Below, piece by piece: positions 8,484 through 16,851 of a DNA stretch of 64,000 bases (the stretch's first letter is position 1; the number at the start of each line of letters is the position of its first letter). The stretch is taken from the NCBI GenBank assembly GCA_023404095.1, contig JAEYDD010000056.1:1-64000 (forward strand). The letters run 5' to 3'. Position numbers and translations under genes: made by a program. The stretch comes from Pseudomonadota bacterium. Lineage in GTDB: Bacteria; Pseudomonadota; Alphaproteobacteria; Rhizobiales; Rhizobiaceae. Below the pieces are notes generated by a model that ran no database searches, was not told the DNA's origin, and saw only the letters and a program-made list of their open reading frames with translations.

Positions 8484-9983
8484 ATGAAGATGAAGCGCGA
8501 ACATCGTTCCCTTTCGGTGCCGCTTGCCGCTCTTGCTACGGCGATGTTTGCCTCGGTGCTCGTTGCGGCGTTCAACTATCAGGCCGGCGTAGACGACCTG
8601 ACCCGCAGTCTGTCGGTGGCGGGCACGCGCCTGGGGGAAAAGCTTGCTCAGCATGAGGCGCATCTTACTGCCCTTGCAGCCGTGGTCCGCATGGGCGAGC
8701 AGGTGCAGCCCGAAAGTGCTCGGGGGCTCGCAGAGGCGATAGCTTCCTTTTATCCGCGCGTCACAGAAATCGCGACGATCCGAGTGGACGGCAAGGGCGC
8801 GGCAGTGACGCGCTACAACCTTCTAAGCGATCCTAATGTCGAAACGCAGAGTTCCACCGAACTGCCCGTTCTTGCGGCGCCGGGCAGCACTGCGGTTCGC
8901 AGCCAGACGGATGAAGGGTACTACGAGATCTACAAGTTGGTGGCGACCGGGCTCTATCTGCGGATGAAGATCAATGCGGCTGGACTGGTGGCTGACGGAG
9001 TGTTTCCCCAGGATTACGGCTATCAGTTGCGGTTAGGGGAAACGCGATTGATCAGCCGTCCCCTCCGTGCTTCGACGCTGCTCACTGCTACTCGCAGTCT
9101 TGATGTCAGCAGCGCCAACCAGCCATTGCGGCTGCAGTTGAGCCGGGGTTTTCCCGCCGTCGAGCTGTTGCCGCCGTTGATTGTCCTGCCGCTGTTCCTC
9201 CTGCTTGCTACGGTGACCTACCTGCTTATCGGATATCGCCGAGCGGTGCAGGCGGAGCGGCATCAAGAGCGTCGCGCGGCTTTGCTGGAGCAGGAAACGA
9301 AACTTGCCCACGCCGGGCGCGTCAATGCCCTGGGCGAAATGGCGTCGGGCATTGCGCATGAGCTGGCGCAGCCTGTCGCAGCCCTTCTGAGCCAGAGCCA
9401 GGCAGCACGCCGGGCAATGGCGCTTGAGAAGCGTGATATCTTGGAGCAGGCGCTGGATGCCAATGTGCGCGAGGCAAAGCGCGCCGGCGATATTTTAGGG
9501 CGAATGCGCGCCTATATTGCCGGCGGCGCGTCGCAGCTCGAGACGATTTCGCTGAAGCGCGCGTTGATCGAAGCAATGCGTCTTGCCGAGCCCGATCTCA
9601 CAAGTCGCGGCATCGCTGTCGATACCGTCATTGCATCCGGCGACCGCCTGTTGCGTATCGACACGATCGGCTTTCAGCAGGTGATCCACAATATCTTGCG
9701 CAATGCTGCGGAAGCGTTCGCCGGACAGGACGACCCTCGTATTTCCATACGCGCAGAAGTCTCGGACAATCAGGCTGTGCTGACGATTACCGATAACGGC
9801 CCGGGCGTTCCTTCGGCGGCGCTGCCTCACATTTTCGAACCCTTCTTCACGACCAAACCAGAGGGCATGGGATTGGGGTTGCCTCTTTGCGCACGGCTGA
9901 TCGAGAAAATGGACGGCAGCATAGAGGCAGTTAACGCCGGTGGAGCCTGTTTCATCATCCGCTTGCCCCTGGAGACTGCTTGA
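8484..9983 (+). CDS. Membrane sensor histidine kinase (DctB/FixL-like)
   Basis: A 499-residue sensor kinase. One membrane helix lies at about 9-30, a roughly 200-residue periplasmic sensing domain follows, and a second helix lies near 229-254 (PPLIVLPLFLLLATVTYLL). The dimerisation domain has the phospho-acceptor His292 in IAHELAQPVAAL. The ATPase has N-box HNILRNAAEAF, G1 box DNGPGVP and G2 box GMGLGLPLC. ATG 8484 is chosen because upstream starts add a polar tail before the first helix. It overlaps the response regulator by one base, so the two form a two-component system. The signal is unknown; the secreted GlcG/HbpS-like gene downstream is a candidate partner. Confidence 0.88.
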   Translation: MKMKREHRSLSVPLAALATAMFASVLVAAFNYQAGVDDLTRSLSVAGTRLGEKLAQHEAHLTALAAVVRMGEQVQPESARGLAEAIASFYPRVTEIATIRVDGKGAAVTRYNLLSDPNVETQSSTELPVLAAPGSTAVRSQTDEGYYEIYKLVATGLYLRMKINAAGLVADGVFPQDYGYQLRLGETRLISRPLRASTLLTATRSLDVSSANQPLRLQLSRGFPAVELLPPLIVLPLFLLLATVTYLLIGYRRAVQAERHQERRAALLEQETKLAHAGRVNALGEMASGIAHELAQPVAALLSQSQAARRAMALEKRDILEQALDANVREAKRAGDILGRMRAYIAGGASQLETISLKRALIEAMRLAEPDLTSRGIAVDTVIASGDRLLRIDTIGFQQVIHNILRNAAEAFAGQDDPRISIRAEVSDNQAVLTITDNGPGVPSAALPHIFEPFFTTKPEGMGLGLPLCARLIEKMDGSIEAVNAGGACFIIRLPLETA

Positions 9984-10564
9984 TGATCTATCTTGTGGAT
10001 GACGACGCGGCCGTGCGCGAAGCGCTGGCGATGCTGCTCGCGACTTACGGCAAGGAAGTCGCCACCTTTCCAGATGCCGCGCATCTCCTTGCGCATGCGG
10101 ACTGGAAAAGACCGGGCGTTCTGATCCTCGATCTGCGACTGCCTGCCGTCAGCGGTCTTCAGCTCATTACGCAACTGTCGGCGAAGGGCATCTCCTGGCC
10201 GACGATCATGATCACCGGCCATGGTGACGTCGAAGCTTGTCGGCGAGCCTTTCACGCGGGCGTAACCGATTTTCTCACGAAGCCGGTGGACGAGCATGTG
10301 CTGATGGAGGCGATCGCTGCCTGCGAAGCGCAGCTTGCAGAACATCTCGCTCAGGCTGAAACGATTGCGCTCCTCAAACAGTTGACCGGGCGCGAGGCGG
10401 AGGTCATGGAGCTTGTGTCGAAGGGCCTGGGCAGCAAGGAAATCGCTGCGGCGCTGAATGTATCCGTTCGGACGGTCGACAGCCATCGTTCCAGCATTGC
10501 GGCCAAGCTCGGCACGCCGTCAGTGGCAGAGCAGACGCGGCTTTGGCTGAGCGCGCATCGGTAA
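9983..10564 (+). CDS. LuxR/FixJ-type response regulator
   Basis: A 193-residue regulator. The receiver domain (1-120) has the acidic pocket VDDD, phospho-acceptor Asp50 in LILDLRLP, the MITGHGD switch region and the lysine of TKPVDE. The C-terminal LuxR/NarL HTH (about 130-190) begins LTGREAEVMELV and contains SNKEIA-like GSKEIAAALNVSVRTVDSHR. The order and coupling (TGATG overlap) pair it with the histidine kinase. Likely targets are the downstream glcG-like and ankyrin genes, though no binding site was identified. Confidence 0.9.
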   Translation: MIYLVDDDAAVREALAMLLATYGKEVATFPDAAHLLAHADWKRPGVLILDLRLPAVSGLQLITQLSAKGISWPTIMITGHGDVEACRRAFHAGVTDFLTKPVDEHVLMEAIAACEAQLAEHLAQAETIALLKQLTGREAEVMELVSKGLGSKEIAAALNVSVRTVDSHRSSIAAKLGTPSVAEQTRLWLSAHR

Positions 10565-10658
10565 TCCTACCGATAAGCGTCGGTTGCGCTGCGAATATCG
10601 TGGCATGCGGCAAGCTTCTACCTTCGCGCCAGGAAATGATTCCGTTCTGGAGGTTTTA

Positions 10659-11144
10659 ATGAAGCAGACCGTTCTCGCCGCCGCTATCGCCCTGATCGCT
10701 GCACCGGCACTCGCTGAAGATACTGTTGCCTTGCCAAGCCTCGGTACCGGGCTGGCCGTCGATCTGGCGCAGGCCGCCGTCGTCGCCTGTGCCGCTGATG
10801 GTTACAACGTGGCTGCCGCCGTAACAGATCGCTCGGGGATCCTGCTTGCGCTGGTGCGTGCGGAAAATGCCGGCGCTCACACCGCCAATGCCGCAACTGC
10901 AAAGGCCTATACGTCGGCATCCTCGCGCAACCCGACGAGCGGCATGGCAAAGACCGTCTCAGAAAACCCGGCCGCGGCTGGTCTGGTCGATATTCCGGGC
11001 TTCCTCGTTCTTGCTGGTGGCGTTCCCGTCAAGGTCGGCAAGGCAACGATCGGCTCCATCGGCGTCGGCGGCGCTCCGGGTGGCCAATTCGATGAGGCGT
11101 GCGCCATGAAGGCCCTTGAAACCCACGCCAAGCGCCTGAAATAA
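10659..11144 (+). CDS. Exported GlcG/HbpS-family protein (heme-binding-type fold)
   Basis: A 161-residue protein with a clear Sec signal peptide (MKQTVLAAAIALIAAPALAE, cleavage after ALA). The mature part is a GlcG/DUF336 domain: AVVTDRSGILLALVRAENAG-type core, TAKAYTSASSRNPT, and the glycine-rich IGSIGVGGAPGG near the end. This family includes Streptomyces HbpS, a secreted heme-binding protein that works with the SenS/SenR two-component system. It lies 94 bp after the response regulator; CTGGAGG precedes ATG 10659. Heme or cobalamin-related binding is possible; the ligand here is unknown. Confidence 0.78.
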   Translation: MKQTVLAAAIALIAAPALAEDTVALPSLGTGLAVDLAQAAVVACAADGYNVAAAVTDRSGILLALVRAENAGAHTANAATAKAYTSASSRNPTSGMAKTVSENPAAAGLVDIPGFLVLAGGVPVKVGKATIGSIGVGGAPGGQFDEACAMKALETHAKRLK

Positions 11145-11150
11145 ATCCTT

Positions 11151-11180
11151 GGCCCGCGCGTTCACTGGGTGCGCGGGCCT
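11151..11180 (+). terminator. Hairpin between the GlcG-like and ankyrin genes
   Basis: GGCCCGCGC (11151-11159) pairs with GCGCGGGCC (11171-11179) around an 11-base loop and is followed by TTCTGCTCC. It sits just after the GlcG-like stop codon and 19 bases before the ankyrin start, so it may terminate or attenuate transcription into the ankyrin gene. Confidence 0.6.
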
Positions 11181-11198
11181 TCTGCTCCGAGGTCAGCC

Positions 11199-11843
11199 AT
11201 GCGACGTTTTCTTGTAGCGGCAGTATTGATCATGGCACTGGGCGGGAATGCGCAGGCCTCGGTGCTCAGAGCGGTGGAGCGTGGCGACCATGGAGCATTG
11301 GAACAAGCGTTGGTCGCCGGCAATCCAATAGAAGAGCACAATGCGCAGGGCCAAACGCCGCTCCTGGTGGCCGTTTGGAAGAACGATGTAGAGGCTGCGC
11401 GTCTTCTCCTTGCCGCCGGCGCCGACGTCAACGCCAAGGACAGCATTCACGATAGTCCCTTCCTCGTGGCTGGGGCACAGGGCCGAACGGAAATCTTGCG
11501 CATGATCCTTGCGCACGGCGCTGATTTGACCAGCACCAATCGATATGGCGGTACCGCCCTGATCCCGGCTGCCGAAAAAGGTCATCCTGAAGCGGTGGAT
11601 ATGCTGATTGCCGCCGGGGTCGATGTCGATCATGTCAACAAGCTGGGATGGACAGCTTTGCTGGAAGTCGCGATCCTGACCGATGGCGGGCCTATCCCTC
11701 AGCGTATCGTTCGTTCGCTGCTGGCAGCGGGGGCCGACGTAGACATCAAAGACTTTGACGGTAGGAACGCCTTGGCGCACGCTCGCGCCCGCGGCCTTTC
11801 CGAGATTGCAGCCCTGCTCGAGGCCGCCAGGGGCCGAGACTGA
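11199..11843 (+). CDS. Periplasmic ankyrin-repeat protein
   Basis: A 214-residue protein with a signal peptide (MRRFLVAAVLIMALGGNAQA) followed by about five ankyrin repeats, visible as G-x-TPLLVAV, AARLLLAAGADVNAKD, LRMILAHGADLTSTN, GGTALIPAAEKGH, VDMLIAAGVDVDHVN and RSLLAAGADVDIKDFDG. Exported ankyrin proteins such as Pseudomonas AnkB are tied to peroxide defence through a catalase, but the partner here is unknown. It follows the two-component and GlcG-like genes on the same strand and starts just after a hairpin. ATG 11199 is preceded by GAGGTCA. Confidence 0.82.
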   Translation: MRRFLVAAVLIMALGGNAQASVLRAVERGDHGALEQALVAGNPIEEHNAQGQTPLLVAVWKNDVEAARLLLAAGADVNAKDSIHDSPFLVAGAQGRTEILRMILAHGADLTSTNRYGGTALIPAAEKGHPEAVDMLIAAGVDVDHVNKLGWTALLEVAILTDGGPIPQRIVRSLLAAGADVDIKDFDGRNALAHARARGLSEIAALLEAARGRD

Positions 11844-11906
11844 GCCGGATTCACAAACAGTTCATGGCTGTCACCCGGCTGGGTGGCCGCAGTTGCGACC
11901 TACGGG

Positions 11907-13361
11907 CTACCGGTCACCGAGTCGCTTGGTTGGCAGGGACAGAGGCGCAAGTTCGGAAAGCGACCTGCCGCGGGGATCGTTCGCGGCAATGCGGCCCGTC
12001 GTGAATTTCGACGCCTCCCGCATGACCTGCACAGCCGCATCATAGTCCAGGCCGAGCAGCCGCCCGCCGCGCGCGATGCAGCGGCCGTCAACATAGACTG
12101 CTTCGACCGCCCTTTCGGCGGCGCAATGCAGCAGGTTACGTAAGGGATCGTAGACCGGTTGCATGGCGGGGTGGTTGAGATCGACCAACGAGAAGTCCGG
12201 CTTGGCACCGACGGCGATCCGGCCGATATCCTGCCGGCCAAGCGCCTTTGCGCCGGCAAGAGTCGCCATCTCCAGGATGTCGGCAGTCTTCAGGTCGAAC
12301 ACGCTCTTGCCGGCGATGCGGGCGCAGATCAGAGCTCGGCGCATCTCTTCCAGCATGTTGTAGGGGTAGCTGTCAGTGCCGAGGCCGACATTGATGCCAG
12401 CCCGGCGATAGCGGCCGATCGACTCCAGGATCATGCCGCTGCGCGAGAAGGTGACCGGGCAGTGGGCCACGGTCGTGCCGCGCCTTGCGAGCAACGACAT
12501 GTCCCTGTCAGTGCGCTGCCGTGTCCAGGAATGGCTGTCGACGAAGATACAATGGCCGAGGATCAGATTGTCATCCAGTATGCCGAGGCCCTCAAGGTAT
12601 TGCACGGCGGTCTGGCCGGTCCGGCGCAACAGTTCCTCATGTTCGGCCATGGTCTGGGCCGCGTGGATGGTGATCGGAACGCCGCGGCTTCCTGCGGCAG
12701 CGGCGGCCTCGATTAGCAGTTCGGGAGAGCAGGTTTCCACCTGAGACGGGGAGACAATGCCCCCAAGGCGGCCGGAAGGATGAGCCTGCGCGGCATCGAC
12801 GCAGGCCAGCGCGCGCTGATAGATTTCGCGTCCACGGGCAGGATCCCAGCGATATTCGAGGCGATGGCTGTCTTCGACGTGCCAGCGGGCCTCGCGAAAG
12901 CCCGGCGCGGCATAGGCGCGGGCGCCGCTTTTGGCGAGCGTCGGCAACCAGGCATCGTGTGGGCCGGCGATATCGACCAATGTGGTGACGCCGCTGCGAA
13001 TGAGATCGCCGAGCATTATCGTCAAAGAGGCCTCGCGTGCCTCCTCGCTGATCTCGATCAGGGTCGAGTATTCGTACATCGCCTGCCCCCAAAGGGCGGC
13101 AGTGCCCATGTCGTCGAAGATGCCCTTCGACAGCGGCTCCTCATCGGAATGGCAGTGGATGTTGACGAAGCCTGGCATCAGCATGCGGCCGCGACCCTGC
13201 TCCTCGTGTTCAAACGGGCCTGTGTAGCCGCCGCCGACGTGGAGGATCGCGCTGCCGTCAAAGGCGATGTCGCCATCGGACAGATAGGCGTGGCTGCCGG
13301 TCACCTCGTCATAGGCGACGATCGTCCCGACATTGCGAATGACCTGAATCGACTTAGTCAT
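11907..13361 (-). CDS. Amidohydrolase, Atz/Trz-type deaminase family
   Basis: A 484-residue metal-dependent hydrolase of the AtzA/TrzA/guanine-deaminase branch. The metal motif NIHCHSDEEP is in place near residue 70, with ITIHAAQT (beta-5 His), LGHCIFVDSHS (beta-6 His) and the catalytic Asp in LGTDSYPYNM. It would hydrolyse an amino or amide group on a nitrogen heterocycle or amine; the substrate is unknown. ATG 13361 overlaps the upstream permease by eight bases, so it is the last gene of the transporter operon 16692-11907 and probably acts on the imported compound. The 56-residue upstream extension of the frame is rejected as permease shadow. Confidence 0.82.
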   Translation of the reverse strand: MTKSIQVIRNVGTIVAYDEVTGSHAYLSDGDIAFDGSAILHVGGGYTGPFEHEEQGRGRMLMPGFVNIHCHSDEEPLSKGIFDDMGTAALWGQAMYEYSTLIEISEEAREASLTIMLGDLIRSGVTTLVDIAGPHDAWLPTLAKSGARAYAAPGFREARWHVEDSHRLEYRWDPARGREIYQRALACVDAAQAHPSGRLGGIVSPSQVETCSPELLIEAAAAAGSRGVPITIHAAQTMAEHEELLRRTGQTAVQYLEGLGILDDNLILGHCIFVDSHSWTRQRTDRDMSLLARRGTTVAHCPVTFSRSGMILESIGRYRRAGINVGLGTDSYPYNMLEEMRRALICARIAGKSVFDLKTADILEMATLAGAKALGRQDIGRIAVGAKPDFSLVDLNHPAMQPVYDPLRNLLHCAAERAVEAVYVDGRCIARGGRLLGLDYDAAVQVMREASKFTTGRIAANDPRGRSLSELAPLSLPTKRLGDR

Positions 13362-14448
13362 GGGTTGTCCTGAAATAGCGCTCGAGGAAGCGGCTATAGG
13401 CTCCCATGAGTGCGCTGAAGGTGAAATAGACGGCGGCGGCGAAGACATAGCCTTCCAGCACGGCAATGCCCTGCCACGCAGGATCGCGCATAGCCGAGCG
13501 CACGGTATCGAGGAAGTCGAGCAGGCCAACGATGGTGACGAGCGTGGTATCCTGGAAGAAGCCGATGAAAAGCGCGACGAGCGGGGGAATGACCTTCTTG
13601 ATCGCCTGCGGCAGCACGATCTTGAACATCACCAGCCAATAGCCCATGCCGAGCGCCGCACCGGCTTCGCGCTGCCCCTTGGGCACGTCTTGCAGGCCAC
13701 CGCGCACGATCTCCGCTATATAGGCTGCGGCGAAGATGATGATCGCGATCTGCGCGCGCAGCAGCTTGTCGACCGTAACCCCTTGCGGCATGAACAGCGG
13801 CAGCATCACGGTTGCCATGAAAAGAATGCTGATCAGCGGTACGCCACGGATGATTTCGATGAAGCTTGTGGCCAGAACGCGGATCACCGGCAGCTCGGAT
13901 GCGCGCGACAGCGCAAGCAGGATGCCGAGCGGCAGCGCGCAGGCAAGCCCCACAAAGGAGAGCATGAAGGAGAGCGGCAGGCCGCCCCATTGTGTCGTCG
14001 GAACAGCGGGCAGGCCGAAGATGCCGCCGGCCATGAGGGCGTACAGGCCGGGAAGGATCGCTACGACCCAGAGCAACAGGAGCCAGTTACCCCAGAATCG
14101 CGGCACCATGGAGATCACGGCTGCGCCCATGAAGATGATGAGCGCGAGAAGCGGACGCCACTGCTGCTCGAACGGATAGAAGCCAAATGCCATGTAGCGG
14201 AGCTTGGCGCCGAGAAATGGCCAGCAGGCGCCGCTGGCCGTCTTGCAGTCTTCCGGGGTGCCGACGAATGTCGCGTTGAGGAAGAGCCATTGGATGGCGA
14301 AGAAGCCGATGGCTATGAGGGCTGCGCTGCAAAGCACTGTTATCAGCGCATTGCCCGGAGTACCGAACCAGGCCTGCCACCAGCGGGACGCCCGCCGGGG
14401 AGGGGCTTCGCTTTCAGTGGCACCGAGCACGAGTTGAAGCTCTGTCAC
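13354..14448 (-). CDS. aapM: Polar amino-acid ABC transporter permease, AapM-like
   Basis: A 364-residue permease of the HisM/GlnP family with the enlarged N-terminal region typical of AapM. Membrane helices begin near residue 30, and the inner-membrane loop EAGAALGMGYWLVMFKIVLPQAI is the EAA motif that contacts the ATPase. The start is GTG 14448, supported by AAGGAGC eight bases upstream; a further 103 upstream codons are shadow of the previous gene. It lies two bases after the AapQ-like gene. No AapP-type ATPase gene is adjacent. Confidence 0.8.
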   Translation of the reverse strand: MTELQLVLGATESEAPPRRASRWWQAWFGTPGNALITVLCSAALIAIGFFAIQWLFLNATFVGTPEDCKTASGACWPFLGAKLRYMAFGFYPFEQQWRPLLALIIFMGAAVISMVPRFWGNWLLLLWVVAILPGLYALMAGGIFGLPAVPTTQWGGLPLSFMLSFVGLACALPLGILLALSRASELPVIRVLATSFIEIIRGVPLISILFMATVMLPLFMPQGVTVDKLLRAQIAIIIFAAAYIAEIVRGGLQDVPKGQREAGAALGMGYWLVMFKIVLPQAIKKVIPPLVALFIGFFQDTTLVTIVGLLDFLDTVRSAMRDPAWQGIAVLEGYVFAAAVYFTFSALMGAYSRFLERYFRTTHD

Positions 14449-14450
14449 GG

Positions 14451-15599
14451 TCAGCGCTCCTTCAGGGCGACGCGTTTGTTGTACCAGTTCATGAGCAGCG
14501 AAATGGCGATCGAGAGGCTGAGATAGGCGCCCATGAAGATCGCGATGGTCTCCATCGCCTGTCCGGTCTGGTTCATGACGGTGTTGGAAACCATCACGAG
14601 ATCGGGATAGCCGATGGCGATCGCCAGCGAACTGTTCTTGAAGACGGTGAGATAGGTGTTGGTGAGCGGAGGAATGATCAACCGCAACGCCTGGGGGAGG
14701 ATCACGAGACGCATGGCGCGGCGTCGGGGCAGCCCGAGCGCCATCGAGGCTTCCCACTGCCCCTTGTCGACGGCCTGAATGCCGGCGCGGACGATCTCGG
14801 CGACATTAGCCGAAACGCTGAGCGCCAGGCCAAACAGCAGGGCGACAAATTCAGGCTTAACCTGCAAACCGCCGGTAAGACGGAAGCGGCCCTTTTCCGG
14901 CAGGTCGAATGCCATGGCGATGCCATCCAGGAGAAGCACCAGTGCAATCGGCGTGATGCCCGCGATCCAGGCGATGAGGGCGCCATGGTTCGGCGTGCCT
15001 GTCGCAAGCCGGCGGCGCAGCGAAAAATGTCGGATTACGAGCGCCGAAACGATGCCGAGCAAGACGGCGGCGACAGCCATGGTCGAGCCGCGCTCGAACG
15101 TGACGGAGGGGATGACTAGGCCGCTGTTTGAAAGATACACGTGCGGCGCCAGCGGAAGGGCTACGCGCACGGGTGGCAGCACGTTGATGATGACGGCATA
15201 CCAGAACAGCAGATAGAGCAGCAGTGGAACGTTCCGCAACGCCTCGACATAAGCCAGCATGAGCCGCTGCAGCAGCGGATTTCGGGACATGCGCCCGATG
15301 CCGACGAGAAGCCCCAGCATCGTGCCGAAGACGGCGGCGAGCAGCGAAACCTTGATGGTGTTGGCAAGGCCTACCAGCAGTGCGTGCGTAACCGTGTCGC
15401 TCGGCTCGTAGGCGATTGCGGCCTCACTGATGACGAACCCGGCCTGTCGTGACAGATACGCAAAGCCGGTCGCAATGTCGTTCTTGGCGAGATTGTGGCT
15501 TGCGGTCGCAAACATCGACCAGGCGATGAGGCCGATGACGCCGATCGCCAGCCATTGATAGAAAAGCGCGCGGTAGCGCGCATTGTTCAGCAGAGCCAT
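14451..15599 (-). CDS. aapQ: Polar amino-acid ABC transporter permease, AapQ-like
   Basis: A 382-residue permease with one N-terminal helix (about 16-33), a long extracytoplasmic insert between early helices, and the transport core in the C-terminal half. The EAA loop appears as EASMALGLPRRRAMRLVILPQA. This large architecture is typical of AapQ in rhizobial general L-amino-acid transporters. GGAGGGC precedes ATG 15599. It pairs with the AapM-like permease and the binding protein at 15664-16692. Confidence 0.8.
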   Translation of the reverse strand: MALLNNARYRALFYQWLAIGVIGLIAWSMFATASHNLAKNDIATGFAYLSRQAGFVISEAAIAYEPSDTVTHALLVGLANTIKVSLLAAVFGTMLGLLVGIGRMSRNPLLQRLMLAYVEALRNVPLLLYLLFWYAVIINVLPPVRVALPLAPHVYLSNSGLVIPSVTFERGSTMAVAAVLLGIVSALVIRHFSLRRRLATGTPNHGALIAWIAGITPIALVLLLDGIAMAFDLPEKGRFRLTGGLQVKPEFVALLFGLALSVSANVAEIVRAGIQAVDKGQWEASMALGLPRRRAMRLVILPQALRLIIPPLTNTYLTVFKNSSLAIAIGYPDLVMVSNTVMNQTGQAMETIAIFMGAYLSLSIAISLLMNWYNKRVALKER

Positions 15600-15622
15600 C
15601 GGTGCCCTCCGTCGAGATCGCG

Positions 15623-15660
15623 AGAGGTGTTTGCGCCCGCAGGGTACGGGCGCAACCTCT
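15623..15660 (-). repeat. Intercistronic hairpin between the binding-protein and permease genes
   Basis: TTGCGCCCG (15631-15639) pairs with CGGGCGCAA (15647-15655), extended by AGAGG/CCTCT outside a small bulge. It lies directly after the stop of the binding-protein gene. Such hairpins commonly stabilise the upstream mRNA so that the binding protein is made in excess of the permeases; that role is inferred. Confidence 0.6.
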
Positions 15661-15663
15661 ATC

Positions 15664-16692
15664 TCAGCGGAAGGGCGGAGCGTAGAGCAGGCCGCCGGCG
15701 TTCCACTGGGTATTCGGACCGCGGGTCATGCCGAGGCGGGTCTGTTCGCCGAGTGCGCGGTCGAAGACCTCGCCGTAATTGCCGACGGACTTGATGATGT
15801 TGTAGCCCCATTTGTTGTCGAGCTTCAGCATCTCGCCGAGATTGTCGGCAACACCCAGCATGCGCTGGATTTCCTGATCGTCGCTCTTCAGCTTCTCGTC
15901 GACGTTGGCCTGGGTGATGCCTTTTTCCTCCGCCGCCATCAGCATCCAGACGGACCAGGAAACGATGTCGCGCCAGTTGGCATCGTTCTGGCGGACGGCC
16001 GGTGCAAGCGGCTCCTTGGAGATCGTTTCCGGCAGAACGACATAGTCGTCGGGGTTGTTTGCTACAGCGCGGATCGAGGCAAGGTCCGAGCGATCCGAGG
16101 AGATCGCGTCGCAGCGGCCGCTGAAGAAGGCGGCGCGGTTTTCATCCGGGCTCTCGAAAACGACGAGTTCGAACTTCGCGCCCAGCTTGCCGAAGAAATC
16201 GCTGAGGTTCTGCGCCGTCGTCGTGCCCGGCAGGGTGCAGATGGCGGCGTCCTTCAGTTCGGCGGCGCTGGTGACACCGAGCGTTTTCGACACCATCAGG
16301 CCCTGACCGTCGTAGAAGACGACGGGCGCGAAATCGAGGCCGAGCGAGGCTTCGCGGGTGTAGGTTTGGGTCGTCTGTCGCGACAGCACGTCGATTTCGC
16401 CCGACTGCAGCGCCTGGAAGCGGGTGTTTATGTTGGTCGGAACGTACTCGACCTTGTCGCCGTCGCCGAAGACAGCAGCCGCTACGGCGCGGCAGATATC
16501 GGCATCGAAGCCCTCCATGCGGCCCTGATCGTTGGGGGCGGCAAATCCCGGCGTCGCAAGCGAGACGCCGCAAACAAGCTTGCCGCGCTGCTTGACCGTG
16601 TCGAGCGTATCGGCGTGGGCGACGCCGGCTGCCGTCGTTCCCAGAAGTCCGAGAACTGCACCGAGGCAACCTGCCAGAGTCCGTCTATTCAT
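15664..16692 (-). CDS. aapJ: Amino-acid ABC transporter periplasmic binding protein, AapJ-like
   Basis: A 342-residue family 3 binding protein with a signal peptide ending near AHA-DTLD. The mature start (TLDTVKQRGKLVCGVSLATP) and EGFDADICRAVAAAVFGD are hallmark AapJ features, and its length matches AapJ closely. GGGAGGA precedes ATG 16692. It is the first gene of an operon with two permeases and an amidohydrolase. The actual ligand need not be a standard amino acid. A candidate GntR operator lies about 75 bp upstream at 16764-16775. Confidence 0.82.
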   Translation of the reverse strand: MNRRTLAGCLGAVLGLLGTTAAGVAHADTLDTVKQRGKLVCGVSLATPGFAAPNDQGRMEGFDADICRAVAAAVFGDGDKVEYVPTNINTRFQALQSGEIDVLSRQTTQTYTREASLGLDFAPVVFYDGQGLMVSKTLGVTSAAELKDAAICTLPGTTTAQNLSDFFGKLGAKFELVVFESPDENRAAFFSGRCDAISSDRSDLASIRAVANNPDDYVVLPETISKEPLAPAVRQNDANWRDIVSWSVWMLMAAEEKGITQANVDEKLKSDDQEIQRMLGVADNLGEMLKLDNKWGYNIIKSVGNYGEVFDRALGEQTRLGMTRGPNTQWNAGGLLYAPPFR

Positions 16693-16763
16693 TCATTCCT
16701 CCCGTTTGACGGTATTATCGTCGGCAGTTCCTCTCTGCCTTTGGATGCGATAATGCGTACAGT

Positions 16764-16775
16764 TTTGTTTACAAT
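16764..16775. promoter_or_regulatory. Candidate GntR operator, site A
   Basis: TTTGTTTACAAT matches the pattern ATTGTNNACAAT at nine of ten fixed positions. It lies in the 159-bp gap upstream of the AapJ-like gene (start 16692, minus strand). A TTGACAA copy follows at 16788-16794, as at sites B and C. Confidence 0.5.
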
Positions 16776-16851
16776 AATGTTCCTTCATTGACAACACCGA
16801 GTTTCGCTCAATTGCCTTCGATGAGCTGTGGGGAGCCCGTTGCCGCACCGT

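Noticed and set aside
11907..13529. Longer amidohydrolase frame starting at 13529
   Set aside because: The extra 56 residues have no similarity to the family and lie inside the permease gene; ATG 13361 starts the conserved region.
13354..14757. 467-residue permease frame starting at 14757
   Set aside because: The first 103 codons are out-of-frame shadow of the upstream permease; GTG 14448 has a good ribosome site.
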